Of a stretch of DNA of 64,000 bases, positions 1-7,644 are shown in pieces (positions within the stretch are counted from its first letter, which is position 1; every line of letters starts with the position of its first letter). The stretch spans positions 1-64,000 of the forward strand of contig CAYTPI010000002.1 in NCBI GenBank assembly GCA_964439625.1. Reading direction: 5' to 3'. A program made the translations under genes and the position numbers. The notes beneath the pieces were generated by a model. The model searched no databases. It worked only from the letters and a program-made list of their open reading frames with translations, and had not been told where the DNA came from. The stretch comes from CAYTPI01 sp964439625. Its GTDB lineage: Bacteria; Chloroflexota; Anaerolineae; Aggregatilineales; UBA3940.

Positions 1-48
1 CCCCGGTTCCCTGACTTAACAACTGAGTGCGTGTGATGTGCTACAAGC

Positions 49-132
49 CTGATTTGCAGCGCAAATCAAGACGAAGACATGCAGTTTAGGCCACAGGTCT
101 AAAGCTGCCCACTGATTTGCAGCGCAAATCAG
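49..132 (+). repeat. Duplicated hairpin repeat in the rRNA spacer before 5S
   Basis: A 20-base element beginning CTGATTTGC occurs exactly at 49-68 and again at 112-131. Each copy folds on itself (8-bp stem, 3-base loop). Between them 81-107 forms another hairpin (GCAGTTTAG against CTAAAGCTGC, one bulged base). The 3' half of the second copy (118-132) is the exact reverse complement of 259-273 on the other side of 5S rRNA. The stretch is presumably the 23S-5S spacer; the 23S gene itself is not recognisable in the window, so that is inferred from position. Likely role: transcript folding for RNase processing of the rRNA precursor. Confidence 0.7.
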
Positions 133-135
133 ACG

Positions 136-255
136 TGATGGGTGATTAGAGCGGCGGGGGTCCACCCGGCTCCATCTCGAACCCGGTCGTTAAGCCTGCC
201 AGCACCGATGATACTGCCGGGGCAGCCCGGTGGGACAGTAGGTCATTGCCCATCG
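136..255 (+). rRNA. rrf: 5S ribosomal RNA
   Basis: The sequence carries the conserved 5S core (TCCACCCGGCTCCATCTCGA followed by ACCCGGTCGTTAAGCC) and the helix IV/V region ending in GGGACAGTAGGTC. The terminal helix I is formed by GATGGG at 137-142 and CCCATC at 249-254, extendable by one or two pairs. The length of about 120 nt is normal. The exact mature ends are uncertain by 1-3 bases. It is followed by a terminator, so it is the last gene of the rRNA operon. Confidence 0.95.
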
Positions 256-258
256 CTT

Positions 259-273
259 CTGATTTGCGCTGCA
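259..273 (+). repeat. 3' arm of the 5S processing stalk
   Basis: These 15 bases (CTGATTTGCGCTGCA) are the perfect reverse complement of 118-132, which lies just before the 5S gene. In the precursor the two arms would form a 15-bp helix with the 5S rRNA in the loop, the usual arrangement for RNase III-type release. The arm is built from the same repeat that makes the two upstream hairpins. Confidence 0.7.
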
Positions 274-295
274 GCCCACGCGCACTGCTCAACCG

Positions 296-319
296 ACGAC
301 CCGCTTAGGGTCGTTTTTT
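296..319 (+). terminator. Rho-independent terminator of the rRNA operon
   Basis: A 7-bp GC-rich stem (ACGACCC / GGGTCGT) with a 5-base loop is followed directly by six T. It ends the transcript after 5S rRNA. From here to 458 I see no gene; there is only a weak 7-bp inverted repeat (386-392 with 416-422) in AT-rich sequence. Confidence 0.9.
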
Positions 320-458
320 GCTTTTTGTTGCTACGCAACAGCTCGTTTGGCACTATCAACTAGCGCAGAATATACTTCTACTAATCCTATCCCAAAATGA
401 GCGTAGCAAATTTATGGATAGGCTCTCAAGCTAAAAACAGATAACAGTAGAGAAGTTA

Positions 459-710
459 ATGGTTAATAAAGATCTTCTAGACATTCTCCGGTGCCCAAAA
501 GCAGTCCATTTCACTGACAAAGGCGATGATCCCGGAAAACTAGAGCTTGTGCACGACTGCTGGTTGATAAGTGCCGACTCAGGCTACAAGTATCCTATCT
601 ATGAAGATATCCCTGTCATGCTCCTAGAAGTTGGCGAAAAGTACAAAGACGTCGCGATTGAAAATTTGCCAGTGCCGCCACCAAAAGAGGTGACGCTGAT
701 CGGCGAATAA
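459..710 (+). CDS. Trm112-like small protein
   Basis: An 83-residue protein with the Trm112/UPF0434 pattern: N-terminal LLDILRCPK and a C-terminal YPIYEDIPVMLLE, the stretch that closes this small zinc-ribbon-like fold. Family members act as partners or activators of methyltransferases or have unknown function in bacteria. Only two cysteines are visible (in LRCP and HDC), so a full four-cysteine zinc site is not present. ATG start with a weak purine-rich leader. The stop overlaps the start of the response regulator by one base (TAATG), so the two are probably translated together. Confidence 0.8.
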   Translation: MVNKDLLDILRCPKAVHFTDKGDDPGKLELVHDCWLISADSGYKYPIYEDIPVMLLEVGEKYKDVAIENLPVPPPKEVTLIGE

Positions 711-1126
711 TGACCTACCACGAGGGCCATGGTGTGGACAGGATACCAGAAAACACACGTATCTTAGTTGTTGATGATGATATCAGCATCCTGAGTATAT
801 TGAGTAACACAATCGCAAGGCTGGGCATAGAACCCTCTACAGCATCCAGCGCCTACAAATGCTTTGAGATGCTGGCAGAAGATACATATCATTTAATGCT
901 ACTAGACTTGATGCTACCTGATGTCGATGGTTTCGAGATATTAGAGCGTTTACGCAGTGATGCTCGTCACGATAATATGCCAGTTATTGTGCTGACCGCG
1001 CGTACTGAGCCAGAAGCCATTAGTAAAGTATTGGCGTTAGGAGCTGATGGGTACATCACGAAGCCCTACCTACCAAATACATTGACGCAGCGTATTATTA
1101 GTATGCTTGGAACGGGACGCCAATAG
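710..1126 (+). CDS. Single-domain response regulator (REC)
   Basis: 138 residues, nearly all one receiver domain. Acidic pocket D22-D24 (VVDDD), phospho-acceptor D66 (LLDLMLPD), switch T96 (VLTAR) and K118 with cis-Pro (TKPY) are all present, so it should be phosphorylatable. There is no output domain, so it likely acts by protein-protein contact or as a phosphorelay intermediate. No histidine kinase is adjacent; the only kinase in the window is at 50709. It is coupled to the Trm112-like gene by a one-base overlap, an unusual partner whose meaning is unclear. Confidence 0.92.
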   Translation: MTYHEGHGVDRIPENTRILVVDDDISILSILSNTIARLGIEPSTASSAYKCFEMLAEDTYHLMLLDLMLPDVDGFEILERLRSDARHDNMPVIVLTARTEPEAISKVLALGADGYITKPYLPNTLTQRIISMLGTGRQ

Positions 1127-1127
1127 C

Positions 1128-1742
1128 TTAGAATTCCTCATCTTCAATAAATGTTGATGGGAAATCTTCCTCTTGTGTGTCATAGAAATCTCCCTCAATA
1201 ATCTCATCACTCCCAGCAGTTAACAGCTTATTTGAGCGATAATCCGATAAAATTTCAGTTGCGCGCCCACTACCAGATAGCCGCCTCCGGTAACGATCTT
1301 CAAGACGATGCTGGAGTTCTCGGTCAATTGCTGCTCGTGCTTGTGATTGAGGTTGGCGTTGGCGCATTGTCCGTGCGATAAACCACGCAATGGTCATTGT
1401 CGGCAAGAAACCAGTACCAGGGAGGAGCCCCTCAATGACTGTCACACCTTGCAACGATTGCAGTCCCAGTAACTCCAAAACAAACCAGGAGATCGGCGCT
1501 GCAAAGATATCAAACGCTAGGTCAAGTAGATCGAGCGCGATGGGTACAGTGATCGGGATGTGCTGTAAGGTTTCAAAAAAGTCAGCTCCTTCTGGCACCT
1601 CCAAGTGAGCAATCTGCTGAGATGCATTTACCAATAGCAGAACCGCCCCAATAACACCTGCAATAGCCACTACGCCAAAAATAGTGACAGCTAAGACAAG
1701 AAATTCCTGTATCGGCATATTTCCAATATTCTCAAAAATCAT
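1128..1742 (-). CDS. Hypothetical membrane protein with charged C-terminal tail
   Basis: About 204 residues, family not recognised. One long hydrophobic segment near the N-terminus, one or two more hydrophobic stretches in the middle (around PISWFVLELLG and the TGFLPTMTIAWF region), then an Arg-rich amphipathic stretch and a very acidic tail ending in EDEEF. I chose the ATG at 1742 because GGGAG lies 6-7 bases before it; an ATG four codons upstream (1754) has a poorer leader. It is convergent with the response regulator, with one base between the stops. Confidence 0.6.
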   Translation of the reverse strand: MIFENIGNMPIQEFLVLAVTIFGVVAIAGVIGAVLLLVNASQQIAHLEVPEGADFFETLQHIPITVPIALDLLDLAFDIFAAPISWFVLELLGLQSLQGVTVIEGLLPGTGFLPTMTIAWFIARTMRQRQPQSQARAAIDRELQHRLEDRYRRRLSGSGRATEILSDYRSNKLLTAGSDEIIEGDFYDTQEEDFPSTFIEDEEF

Positions 1743-1816
1743 GTTGTCTCCCATTCACTAAAAATGAAGCAGGCTAGGCAACTTATTACAACAAAACAGT
1801 TGGTTAATGGCTAGAG

Positions 1817-2281
1817 TCACTCATCAGACAAAGTCAGTAGGTAAGCAACGACAGTATCAATTTCTTCTTCGCTCAAAGAAGAGGCATAATTTTGATTCAT
1901 GGCATTGCTGTAACCCACAACTATATAAGCACCTGGATTCGTGATTGATTGACGCAAATATTCTTCAGCCGAAACACCGTCAACCCGATCTCCCGCCACA
2001 TCAGCGATGCCTTTGAAAGTTGGCCCCACTGTGTTTGTACCATCTAATGTATGGCAGGCTAGGCAAGGCACACCACTGCTACCGCCAGTCTCATAGACCT
2101 CTTGCCCTAATGCTACCTCGCCAGAAACAGCAGCCTCTACCGATGTCTTTTCTTCTTGTGCTCCATTCTCGTCAGTAAGCGGCACAGAACACCCAACCAT
2201 CAGTAAGACAACTAAGATGAGAAAATATTTTATAAACTTCAACGAAAATCCAATTCGCAAACTATTTATTTCTTTGATCAT
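1817..2281 (-). CDS. c-type cytochrome lipoprotein
   Basis: About 154 residues. The N-terminus is a lipoprotein signal with lipobox MVGC, so it should be tethered outside the membrane. A single class I cytochrome c domain follows a short acidic linker: heme motif CLACH, a central TVGPTFKG stretch, and a likely distal Met in SNAMNQ, ending in the C-terminal helix DTVVAYLLTL. Likely a small electron carrier to a terminal oxidase or similar complex; the partner is not in the window. Its ATG shares a base with the stop of the glycosyltransferase upstream (TGATG), so the two are translationally coupled. Confidence 0.88.
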   Translation of the reverse strand: MIKEINSLRIGFSLKFIKYFLILVVLLMVGCSVPLTDENGAQEEKTSVEAAVSGEVALGQEVYETGGSSGVPCLACHTLDGTNTVGPTFKGIADVAGDRVDGVSAEEYLRQSITNPGAYIVVGYSNAMNQNYASSLSEEEIDTVVAYLLTLSDE

Positions 2282-3024
2282 CAAGCCCGTGTTCTATAGC
2301 GAATAGCAAGCGCTAACGTTTCAAAAATTGTTTTCACTACTTTCATTTTAGTAGGAGTCGGCTTCCAATCGTAATGGAGAATGAAAGGTACTTCTTCAAA
2401 AGTTAGGGTTTTGAGGCGGTTAAGCTGCACAAGGATTTCTACCATACAAGCGAATCCATCTTCAGTGATAAATGCTTCGCCGTATGTTTCGTCGGCTAAC
2501 TTTAGCGCTTTCACTCGGTAAGCTCGGTAGCCACAAGAATAGTCACGAATGTTCTTGATCGGCAGAATGACCTGGAACAATCTGCTCATAACCTGACTGT
2601 ACACACGCCGCATAAACGGTACACCATACACTTTAGCACCCGGTTGAAAGCGCGACGCAACAACAATATCTGCCCCTTCAGCTATCCTTTGCTTCATGTT
2701 GACGATATATTCTGGCGGCTGAGTATTATCAGCATCTAACGTTACCAGTATGTCATCATTGCTGGTAGCCACCTGAAGAACCTTCTCGAAGCCTGTACGT
2801 AACCCCTGCGCTAACCCCATATTTTGTTTGTGAGGTAGTAATTGGGCCCATGGATTGGTTTTTCCAAATGCCTCAACAACATCTGTTGTTCTATCTTGAC
2901 TGCCATCATCGACAACATAGACATGCAGTTCATCGGTAATTGACCGTCGTAAATCGGCGATTTTGTCCAACAGAGCAGGTAGTGCCTCTTCTTCATTATA
3001 GGCTGGAAGCACCAAGTAGATCAT
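2281..3024 (-). CDS. Family 2 glycosyltransferase (dolichyl-phosphate mannosyltransferase-like)
   Basis: 247 residues, GT-A fold glycosyltransferase. Seen: N-terminal LVLPAYNEEEALP, VVDDGSQDRT, QNMGLAQGLRTGF, the DXD-type LDADNTQP, and a C-terminal tail without membrane anchors. It most resembles DPM1-like enzymes that transfer a sugar from a nucleotide donor to a polyprenyl phosphate. The soluble form fits cytoplasmic action at the membrane face. It is the first gene of a leftward pair with the cytochrome c lipoprotein. Acceptor and donor cannot be told from sequence. Confidence 0.88.
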   Translation of the reverse strand: MIYLVLPAYNEEEALPALLDKIADLRRSITDELHVYVVDDGSQDRTTDVVEAFGKTNPWAQLLPHKQNMGLAQGLRTGFEKVLQVATSNDDILVTLDADNTQPPEYIVNMKQRIAEGADIVVASRFQPGAKVYGVPFMRRVYSQVMSRLFQVILPIKNIRDYSCGYRAYRVKALKLADETYGEAFITEDGFACMVEILVQLNRLKTLTFEEVPFILHYDWKPTPTKMKVVKTIFETLALAIRYRTRA

Positions 3025-3043
3025 TAAAATAGCTTTCTGGCTC

Positions 3044-3068
3044 CGTAGGTGTGAGGCGTAGGTGTGAG
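3044..3068. repeat. Short tandem direct repeat before tRNA-Pro
   Basis: The 12-base unit CGTAGGTGTGAG occurs at 3044-3055 and 3057-3068, separated by one base, between the glycosyltransferase start and the tRNA-Pro promoter. No function is evident. Confidence 0.5.
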
Positions 3069-3083
3069 TTCATCAGCAACTGT

Positions 3084-3112
3084 TTGATGTTTCACCATCA
3101 TAAAGGTATACT
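3084..3112 (+). promoter_or_regulatory. Promoter of tRNA-Pro
   Basis: A -35 like TTGATG (3084-3089), a 17-base spacer and a -10 TATACT (3107-3112) lie 12 bases before the tRNA 5' end. This is a good sigma-70 type match. Confidence 0.65.
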
Positions 3113-3124
3113 TTTCCAAGCAAT

Positions 3125-3198
3125 CGGGGCGTGGCGCAGCCCGGCAGCGCGCTCGCTTTGGGAGCGAGAGGTCGTGGGTTCAAATCCCGCCGCCCCGA
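3125..3198 (+). tRNA. tRNA-Pro (UGG)
   Basis: A 74-nt cloverleaf: acceptor CGGGGCG (3125-3131) pairs with CGCCCCG (3191-3197), discriminator A. The anticodon stem CTCGC/GCGAG encloses loop TTTGGGA with anticodon TGG (3159-3161). The T arm carries GGTTCAAAT. The 3' CCA is not encoded. It has its own promoter and terminator. Confidence 0.97.
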
Positions 3199-3204
3199 CA
3201 TTAG

Positions 3205-3241
3205 AAAAACGGGATGTCATTACCTGTGACATCCCGTTTTT
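3205..3241. terminator. Bidirectional terminator between tRNA-Pro and the leftward operon
   Basis: A perfect 15-bp inverted repeat (arms 3205-3219 and 3227-3241, 7-base loop) with A5 at one end and T5 at the other. It can stop the tRNA transcript rightward and the leftward transcript from the sortase operon after 3247. Confidence 0.92.
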
Positions 3242-3246
3242 GACTC

Positions 3247-3450
3247 CTACAGAAAGAACGATAGACCAATCAAAAAACCTACAAGTATAATTGCCAGAAT
3301 ACCCATTCTACGTAAGTCTTGGATGACGTATGAATACTCAGCCGCTAGGTCAGCAGCTTGGGCTGTAGGTGTGTTCGACGGTGCACTACTTGACCGACGC
3401 TGCGCGCTTCTTCTCGATCTTCTACGTCTTGAACTGCGTTTCTTTGCCAT
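3247..3450 (-). CDS. Small basic single-pass membrane protein
   Basis: 67 residues, family not recognised. The first ~20 residues are almost all Arg/Ser/Lys, followed by a Ser/Thr/Pro/Ala linker and one C-terminal membrane segment (GILAIILVGFLIGLSFF). By the positive-inside rule the basic head is cytoplasmic. A conserved-looking YSYVIQDLRRMG precedes the membrane segment. It lies 14 bases downstream of the sortase gene in the same direction, so it is probably cotranscribed with it. Confidence 0.7.
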   Translation of the reverse strand: MAKKRSSRRRRSRRSAQRRSSSAPSNTPTAQAADLAAEYSYVIQDLRRMGILAIILVGFLIGLSFFL

Positions 3451-3464
3451 GTGTAGAGCTCTTT

Positions 3465-4388
3465 CTATTCAATAAGTTCACCAACAACAACGATGCGTTG
3501 GTTGTTGATGAGATACGGATAACATGAGATCAGCGTGACAATAGGCTCAGCGGTTGGCTGCATTACGCGGACTTCCGTTGGTTCAACAATTTCTGTTGAT
3601 GCATATGCATAAACATACTCACGTGTGTTAGTCTGCACAATTATTTCGTCACCATCTGTTAATTGATCGATGCGCCGGAATATCTCTCCGAAGATATCAT
3701 TATGGGCAGAAAGCACCACATTACCTGATTCGCCGGGGTTAGCAGTAGCAATGTGCTGCCCAACGCCTTTCTGAAGCTGTATCCAACTATCCCCCTGAAC
3801 AACCGGTGCGTCAACCCCAATTGCAGGAATACGAATGCGAACAGCACTCTCTGGTGCTGAGGTAGGTAATATCACTGGTCCCTCAAACTGCTGTTCTACC
3901 AGTGGAATAAGCTCTGGAGGCACTTCTGCGTAGTTTGGTTGTGCCCCCCCTGGAGCAGTTGGTGGGGTATGCCCGCCTGGGAGAACAACCGCAGAGAGCA
4001 GTGGGGTTGGAGACGCTGTCGGAATGCTCGCAACCTGAGCAGCTTGTGCTTCCGCTGACTGCTGATTAATATCTCGCAGGCCTAAAGCAGCAAACACCAA
4101 AATAGCGATCACGCCGATTACCGAGACAACTTCAATTACAACCAGCAGTCGGTCGCGTTTCTTCTTCTTGGACTGAACTTCTGCTTCCAGAAAAGATTCA
4201 TGTTGAACCGGAGGGGCTGACGCTCGCTGGGTTGATGTTTCAAGTTCCGCTAAACTGATGTCACTGACGCGCCGCCCATTCTGCTCCAGCATTTTGAGGC
4301 GCTCGAAGCGTGCTTCGCGCTTTTTTATGCGAAGCACTTCTTCGAGCTCCTCAATGGTTAGATCATCGACCACTCGGCGGTCACGCAT
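3465..4388 (-). CDS. Sortase family transpeptidase
   Basis: 307 residues. A charged cytoplasmic N-terminal region (about 1-80) is followed by one membrane segment (82-103), a Pro/Thr-rich linker, and the sortase barrel from about 183. Catalytic His229 (LSAHND), Cys289 (LISCYPY) and Arg298 (NNQRIV) are all present. Sortases cleave an LPXTG-like signal and join proteins to the cell wall or to each other. The N-terminal region includes LTIEELEEVLRIKKREAR, probably coiled coil. No sorting-signal protein is adjacent. It is in a leftward operon between the methyltransferase (3 bases upstream) and the small membrane protein. Confidence 0.92.
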   Translation of the reverse strand: MRDRRVVDDLTIEELEEVLRIKKREARFERLKMLEQNGRRVSDISLAELETSTQRASAPPVQHESFLEAEVQSKKKKRDRLLVVIEVVSVIGVIAILVFAALGLRDINQQSAEAQAAQVASIPTASPTPLLSAVVLPGGHTPPTAPGGAQPNYAEVPPELIPLVEQQFEGPVILPTSAPESAVRIRIPAIGVDAPVVQGDSWIQLQKGVGQHIATANPGESGNVVLSAHNDIFGEIFRRIDQLTDGDEIIVQTNTREYVYAYASTEIVEPTEVRVMQPTAEPIVTLISCYPYLINNQRIVVVGELIE

Positions 4389-4391
4389 GAG

Positions 4392-5201
4392 TCAACCTTG
4401 CTTTTGGGCGACGGCGAACACTTCACGCTCGAAGAACCAAGCAAACGGTACCCAGTTGAAGGCAACATGACGCAGAGCAGCCATCATGGCGTTTTCATCG
4501 CGATTCTGGGGCGGGCTGTCGAGCCAAACTTTGCCCTTAAAACCTGCTTTGGTGAGGACTCGCCGCATACTGAACAGGTCTTGTTCATTAACATGAACAT
4601 GCTCATTCACAGCTACGCCAAACTGGCGTGGGTTTCGGGGGTAATGCGAACCTTGACCCATCAAGGTTCGCACAAATCTAACAACAGGATATGCGTATGT
4701 ATCATACCAGCGGTTCGGTGCCGTATGAACGACAACCTTGCCATTTGGCTTCAGAATGCGCTGAACCTCCCGCAACATCTGGTGTAGTTCCCATGGGTAT
4801 AGATGCTCGACGACATCAAAAATTAACACGCGGTCAAAGGATTCTGATGGGAATGGCAGATATTTGGCATCACTCTGAAGTACACCCACTTTACCGGGCA
4901 TCTCACCGACTTCATCGATCAAGTCGCGGGTTAGCTTTACGGCAACTGGTGCATAGTCAATGCCAAGAACATCAGCACCAAGGCTGGCGCAATGACGAAC
5001 AATCTCGCCACGACCACAGCCAAGGTCTAACACAGTCATCCCCTCTTCAACAGAAGCCAGTTCAAATGCAGCCGCTAACCGTCGAGAGAGCTGCTGCCCT
5101 TCGGACTCAATCCATTCCTGGTAGCCTTCACAGGCAGTCAGGAAATATTCTTCAGTATAAAGTTCAGGTGATAAGGATGGTTCGGTATTGTGATCAGTCA
5201 C
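4392..5201 (-). CDS. Class I SAM-dependent methyltransferase
   Basis: 269 residues with GTG start. Rossmann methyltransferase motifs: motif I VLDLGCGRGE (about 57-66), acidic end of strand 2 in GIDYAP, motif for strand 4 in FDRVLIFDVVEHL, and LKPNGKVVVHTAPN. The C-terminal half (WYDTYAYPVVRF, SMRRVLTKAGF) is typical of sugar or lipid-modifying methyltransferases. Substrate unknown. It sits 3 bases upstream of the sortase gene, so an envelope substrate is possible but is only inference. Confidence 0.88.
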   Translation of the reverse strand: MTDHNTEPSLSPELYTEEYFLTACEGYQEWIESEGQQLSRRLAAAFELASVEEGMTVLDLGCGRGEIVRHCASLGADVLGIDYAPVAVKLTRDLIDEVGEMPGKVGVLQSDAKYLPFPSESFDRVLIFDVVEHLYPWELHQMLREVQRILKPNGKVVVHTAPNRWYDTYAYPVVRFVRTLMGQGSHYPRNPRQFGVAVNEHVHVNEQDLFSMRRVLTKAGFKGKVWLDSPPQNRDENAMMAALRHVAFNWVPFAWFFEREVFAVAQKQG

Positions 5202-5262
5202 GCTAATGGATAGGTTTGAGAATTTTCACAGAAGCCATTATAGCCCCGCATAAATTTTAGCG

Positions 5263-5706
5263 TCAACCTGTCAGCACTATTCGCTGAATTGCAGCCTTCG
5301 CTCGGACCGTATGTTGGCGAATTTTAGTCAACGAACTCGGAAACTCGATTCCTATAGAGATAGTTAGTGCGGCTCGAACATGCACCGAATGCAGCATGAG
5401 GTTATTGTATTGGTCTGGTTCACCGTAGTTCTTTTCCTCAAACGAAACGTACTCACGAGCGTTTCGGGTAGCCCCCTCGCGCCAAAACTGGGCTGCGTTC
5501 CGGGAAAGACCCTCCGCTACACCCTCATCTTCTACACCGGCATAAGCGACTACCTGCCCATCTTGTGACAACACAATGGGAGCCCAATCTAGCGCTTCAC
5601 TAAGCTCGCCTAATACCGCATATATATCAGCAATCTGTTGATTACTCAAGCTAATAATGTCTTGTAGTCGCGGTGGAGTGCTTGGCAGGCTGTTTTCATG
5701 TTCCAT
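5263..5706 (-). CDS. Hypothetical protein, possibly Roadblock/LC7-like
   Basis: About 147 residues, soluble. The order helix (LQDIISLSNQQIADIYAVLGELSEAL), then APIVLSQDGQVVAYAG, then later short strands (HVRAALTISIG) and a C-terminal helix resembles a longin/Roadblock-type dimerisation fold, but I see no diagnostic motif. I use the ATG at 5706; a TTG lies one codon before it. It is divergent from the gene at 5794 and separate from the methyltransferase by about 60 bases. Confidence 0.6.
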   Translation of the reverse strand: MEHENSLPSTPPRLQDIISLSNQQIADIYAVLGELSEALDWAPIVLSQDGQVVAYAGVEDEGVAEGLSRNAAQFWREGATRNAREYVSFEEKNYGEPDQYNNLMLHSVHVRAALTISIGIEFPSSLTKIRQHTVRAKAAIQRIVLTG

Positions 5707-5793
5707 CAACAGTTTTTTTACCTTTACTAATCAAATTCGCACGGAATAACACTCATCGTTATCCTAATTGACATCACAATTTTCTCTTACCGA

Positions 5794-6531
5794 TTGGTAA
5801 CGACTGCTTTGATCCGCGATCGCATCACTGATTTTCTTGACGGGCTTGATACCCGGCGTGCCGTAGGGATAGGAGTCGGTATCATTTTGATTATCGGTGC
5901 GATTGTCTTCGTCGTTACCGGGCCAGAGCCACAACCAGAGCAAACATCTGCCGTTTCCCTCACTGCTGATGCTGCCCAACTGGCCACACAAGCCGTTGCA
6001 CAAGCTGCCGCAACTCAAGCCGCTTCTACGCCTGAAATCCTAGAATTAACGGCTGCTGCACCAACACTGTCATTGGCAGGTCGACGTGAAATAACACAAT
6101 TTGCAGCTAGTGCGCTTTCGTCAGAAACGCGTCAAGATTTAGAGTTCAATGCAGTTCAAGCAGCGGGCCCACCTAATGTAGAGGGCTGCACCCAGTCACC
6201 ACAAGCATGGGCACCGCTCAGTAACGTCAACATTGCAACGCTAACCGTCTACTTCACCGAATTAGTGACGCCGACACGCGTTATTGTATACCAACCTTTT
6301 AATCCCGGCTTTATCACTCAAATTAGCCTCGTTGACCGCTTCAATACGGAGACAGTTGTCTACACAGCACCCCCGGCTGCTAACCCAGCTTGCCCTGGCA
6401 CGTTGGATGTTGAAATCCCCCGACAAGGTCTCGTCGGAGCCACTTTAATTCTGACCGTCAACCAGACGGGCAATACAGGCGGGCCGACACAAATTGACGC
6501 CGTCCAAATGACGGGTATTCAGTTTCAATAG
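5794..6531 (+). CDS. Single-pass exported protein with discoidin-like beta domain
   Basis: 245 residues. The cytoplasmic N-terminus (about 20 residues) is followed by one membrane segment (VGIGVGIILIIGAIVFVVTG), a long Ala/Thr/Gln-rich linker (about 50-95), and a beta-rich extracellular domain. The domain begins ASALSSETRQD, and continues NAVQAAGPPNVEGC and PQAWAP, a pattern seen in discoidin-like envelope domains of Chloroflexota proteins; a Cys pair may form a disulfide. The start appears to be TTG at 5794; no strong ribosome site marks it. Function unknown, possibly surface binding. It lies 15 bases before the M24 peptidase gene. Confidence 0.7.
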   Translation: MVTTALIRDRITDFLDGLDTRRAVGIGVGIILIIGAIVFVVTGPEPQPEQTSAVSLTADAAQLATQAVAQAAATQAASTPEILELTAAAPTLSLAGRREITQFAASALSSETRQDLEFNAVQAAGPPNVEGCTQSPQAWAPLSNVNIATLTVYFTELVTPTRVIVYQPFNPGFITQISLVDRFNTETVVYTAPPAANPACPGTLDVEIPRQGLVGATLILTVNQTGNTGGPTQIDAVQMTGIQFQ

Positions 6532-6546
6532 AAAGCACCCTGACCG

Positions 6547-7644
6547 ATGATTGCTCAGATCAATAGACTCCAGAACCAACTTATCGATGCCAACATTGAC
6601 TGTCTTGCATTGATTCCTGGTCCTAATCTGAAATATATCACTAGTATTGACTTTCACTTGATGGAACGCCCTGTCATCGCCTTATTTTTTCCTGAGCGAA
6701 GGCCGCTCTTTACACTGCCTGACTTTGAAGCAAACCGGCTTGCAGACTTCGATATTGAGATATTCACTTACTCAGATGGACAGCAGCCACCAGCTTTTAT
6801 ACTTGAAGCAGCGTTGCACAGTTTACTAGATAAGCCTCAATCTTTGGCAATTGAATTTCTGAACATGCGTGTCTTTGAGTACAAACTTTTAATGCAAAAC
6901 TTACCAACGGTTGAGATACATAATGCTGACATCGTAATGAGCAAACTCCGCCAAGTGAAAATATCAGAGGAAATTCTATCAATTCAACGTGCGATCAATA
7001 TCAGCGAAGCGGCTTTCGAGGATATGCTTGGGCAAATTGCGGCAGGTATGACAGAGCGTGAAATTGCGCTTTTACTTGCTGCCGCAATGACCCGTCTAGG
7101 TGGCGAAACACCCCCTTTTGATCCAATTATTCTTTCCGGTGAGCGATCAGCACTGCCTCATGGAGAAGCAGGTGATTATCAGATAGCCGAGGGTGACCTG
7201 CTGCTATTTGACTTTGGTACCAGTAAAGCAGGCTATATCTCGGATATTACACGAGTGGTTTATCTGGGAAAGGCACCAAATGGCAAAATCACTGAGATAC
7301 ACAATATAGTTCAGTTGGCTAATGAGGCGGGACGCGCAGCAGCGAGGCCAGGGGTAACCTGTGAGGCAGTTGACCAAGCGGCGCGCCGAGTGATCGAAGA
7401 GGCTGGTTATGGCCCTTACTTCATCCACCGGACGGGGCATGGCATCGGTATGCAGCCCCATGAGGAACCGTATATTGTCTCTGGCAATGAAAAACTGCTC
7501 GAAGCAGGGATGACTTTTACTGTCGAACCAGGGATTTACATCCCCGGCATTGGTGGCATTCGCATTGAAGATGACGTTCTAGTTACCGAAACAAGCGGCT
7601 TGACGCTCACATCCTTAGACAGAGCCATCCGTATTATTCCTTAG
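6547..7644 (+). CDS. M24 family Xaa-Pro aminopeptidase
   Basis: 365 residues, cytoplasmic. An N-terminal creatinase-type domain (about 1-135) precedes the pita-bread catalytic domain. All five metal ligands are visible: D222 (FDFGTS), D233 (SDITR), H298 (HRTGHGIG), E327 (TVEPGI) and E341 (RIEDD). It should remove N-terminal residues before proline (Xaa-Pro dipeptidase/aminopeptidase), using two metal ions. Length is normal for the family. It follows the exported beta-domain gene closely and overlaps the convergent gene at 7634 by 11 bases. Confidence 0.95.
   Translation: MIAQINRLQNQLIDANIDCLALIPGPNLKYITSIDFHLMERPVIALFFPERRPLFTLPDFEANRLADFDIEIFTYSDGQQPPAFILEAALHSLLDKPQSLAIEFLNMRVFEYKLLMQNLPTVEIHNADIVMSKLRQVKISEEILSIQRAINISEAAFEDMLGQIAAGMTEREIALLLAAAMTRLGGETPPFDPIILSGERSALPHGEAGDYQIAEGDLLLFDFGTSKAGYISDITRVVYLGKAPNGKITEIHNIVQLANEAGRAAARPGVTCEAVDQAARRVIEEAGYGPYFIHRTGHGIGMQPHEEPYIVSGNEKLLEAGMTFTVEPGIYIPGIGGIRIEDDVLVTETSGLTLTSLDRAIRIIP

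Noticed and set aside
142..363. Open reading frame across the 5S gene
   Set aside because: It lies on a clear 5S rRNA and terminator; the protein has no sensible features.
386..422. CCTATCC/GGATAGG inverted repeat
   Set aside because: Only 7 bp with a 23-base loop in AT-rich sequence; could be chance.
4398..5206. Reading frames opposite the methyltransferase
   Set aside because: They are antisense to a well-supported methyltransferase and have no family features.
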